Shown here: positions 6,512 through 6,921 of the stretch, one piece after another
Numbering within the stretch: position 1 is the first letter of the stretch
Layout: every line of letters starts with the position of its first letter
NCBI GenBank assembly: GCA_025998475.1
Contig: BNVZ01000066.1
Span: 1 to 6,921, forward strand
DNA from: Endomicrobiia bacterium
GTDB taxonomy: Bacteria; Elusimicrobiota; Endomicrobiia; Endomicrobiales; Endomicrobiaceae
DNA length: 6,921 nt
Direction: 5' to 3'
Position numbers and translations under genes: made by a program
The notes under the pieces: generated by a model
What the model saw: the letters and a program-made list of their open reading frames with translations, nothing else
Databases searched by the model: none
Told to the model about the DNA's origin: nothing

Positions 6512-6742
6512 AAGATAGCACAAAAGAAGAATCTTTATGTCAAGCTCGCCACGTATTTCTTTTGAAACTGCAGTATAGCGCAATTTGAAACAGTTTGACT
6601 ATTTGACTATGCCCAAGTTCTTTTGTCACTGCCATAAAACGGAAATCCATGTTTTAGTAAACTTAGTCTGTTTTACTACAGTAAACATTCCAGAATATTA
6701 TCTATCACAAAACAGCCAAAATACCAGTTGAGAAGTATTATA

Positions 6743-6771
6743 ATTATATCAATATAAAATTGGTTGATCAA
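6743..6771 (-). promoter_or_regulatory. Strong sigma70-type promoter facing the operon
   Basis: On the minus strand TTGATC (6766-6771) is followed after exactly 17 bases by a consensus TATAAT (6743-6748). The start of transcription would be near 6736. No gene start follows closely; the next downstream signal is the terminator at 6431-6457, about 300 bases on. The -35 lies inside a 12-bp palindrome, as in a repressed promoter. Confidence 0.5.
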
Positions 6772-6773
6772 CC
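6762..6773. promoter_or_regulatory. 12-bp palindrome GGTTGATCAACC over the -35
   Basis: A perfect dyad covering the -35 hexamer of the promoter at 6743-6771, the usual position for a repressor operator. No regulator gene is visible nearby, so the operator role is inference from position. Confidence 0.4.
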
Positions 6774-6786
6774 CACTGTAGAATCC

Positions 6787-6803
6787 CATACGACAAGCGT
6801 ATG
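6787..6803. repeat. Small hairpin CATACG-5-CGTATG
   Basis: A 6-bp perfect stem with an ACAAG loop, 16 bp upstream of the -35. It has no T run. It could be an upstream protein site or chance. From here to 6921 I see nothing else of substance. Confidence 0.35.
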
Positions 6804-6921
6804 AAAGAAAATTATAGATATCCCAAAATCACACCAAATTTTTAAAAAAGCTCTTTTTCTTTTTAAATTCTCATCATTTTCTCTTGCCCACATCCCTAAA
6901 TTTGTTCCTTAAGAAACAAGT

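Larger units (their letters stand above)
6304..6742. other. Intergenic region without a convincing gene
   Basis: No open frame here has both a plausible start and recognisable protein similarity. It holds a terminator (6431-6457), a perfect hairpin (6480-6511) and AGTAAAC-based dyads near 6651-6686. A 36-residue minus-strand frame (6540-6650) includes TKELGHSQI, faintly like the LGH motif of tyrosine recombinases, too little for a gene call. Most of it lies between the promoter at 6743-6771 and the terminator, so it could be transcribed on the minus strand. Confidence 0.5.

Noticed and set aside
6512..6543. Consensus TTGACA (6538-6543) as a second minus-strand promoter
   Set aside because: The best -10 (TATCTT) is 20 bases away and the sequence at 17 bases (TGCTAT) is poor.
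6768..6893. 41-residue minus-strand frame MWARENDENLKRKRAFLKIW...
   Set aside because: The only AAGGA is too far from the ATG, no family is recognised, and its end overlaps the promoter -35; likely a chance frame.
1..6921. CRISPR array, tRNA or rRNA genes
   Set aside because: The only regular repeats are the coding Sel1 units and the 59-bp duplication; no tRNA cloverleaf or rRNA sequence was recognised.

Overview
The window is AT-rich bacterial DNA with two unlike parts. From about 2855 to 6198 there is an intact, tightly packed three-gene operon on the minus strand. It encodes an alpha-D-phosphohexomutase, a two-helix DUF502 membrane protein and histidyl-tRNA synthetase (hisS), joined by two 11-bp ATG...TAA overlaps. 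From 1 to about 2860 there is an accessory region made of a Sel1-repeat gene and decayed insertion sequences. Compact housekeeping genes, decayed IS copies and a eukaryote-style repeat protein with a signal peptide fit a host-associated bacterium. An Endomicrobium-like member of Elusimicrobiota is one possibility, but that is an impression from gene content and composition, not a demonstrated assignment.

Layout. 1-174: the 3' end of a degraded IS5-family element (copy A, plus strand). 356-1444: a minus-strand gene for a secreted protein of eight full Sel1-like repeats. 1611-2538: a nearly complete but inactivated second copy of the same IS (copy B, minus strand), with recognisable 16-bp terminal inverted repeats, TA on both sides and a 59-bp internal tandem duplication. 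2541 to about 2800: frameshifted remains resembling an IS110-family transposase, converging on hisS. 2855-6198: the operon. 6199-6921: no convincing gene. This last stretch holds a plausible operon promoter, a strong hairpin terminator, a second perfect hairpin, and a well-formed sigma70-type minus-strand promoter (TTGATC-17-TATAAT) whose -35 lies in a 12-bp perfect palindrome.

How the parts relate. The two IS5 copies lie tail-to-tail around the Sel1 gene, so the block looks like a fossil composite transposon or a product of recombination between IS copies. Both copies share the same stop codon and the same frame displacements, so they derive from an already defective progenitor or one copied the other. 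In the operon the mutase would supply sugar phosphates for envelope or glycogen metabolism, HisRS charges tRNA-His, and the DUF502 protein has no established role. The most notable observations are the IS-flanked Sel1 gene with its paired repeats, the shared IS lesions, unusual residues beside two catalytic motifs (TASHNL in the mutase, GSQR in HisRS motif 3), and a promoter-to-terminator interval upstream of the operon that could make a small RNA.
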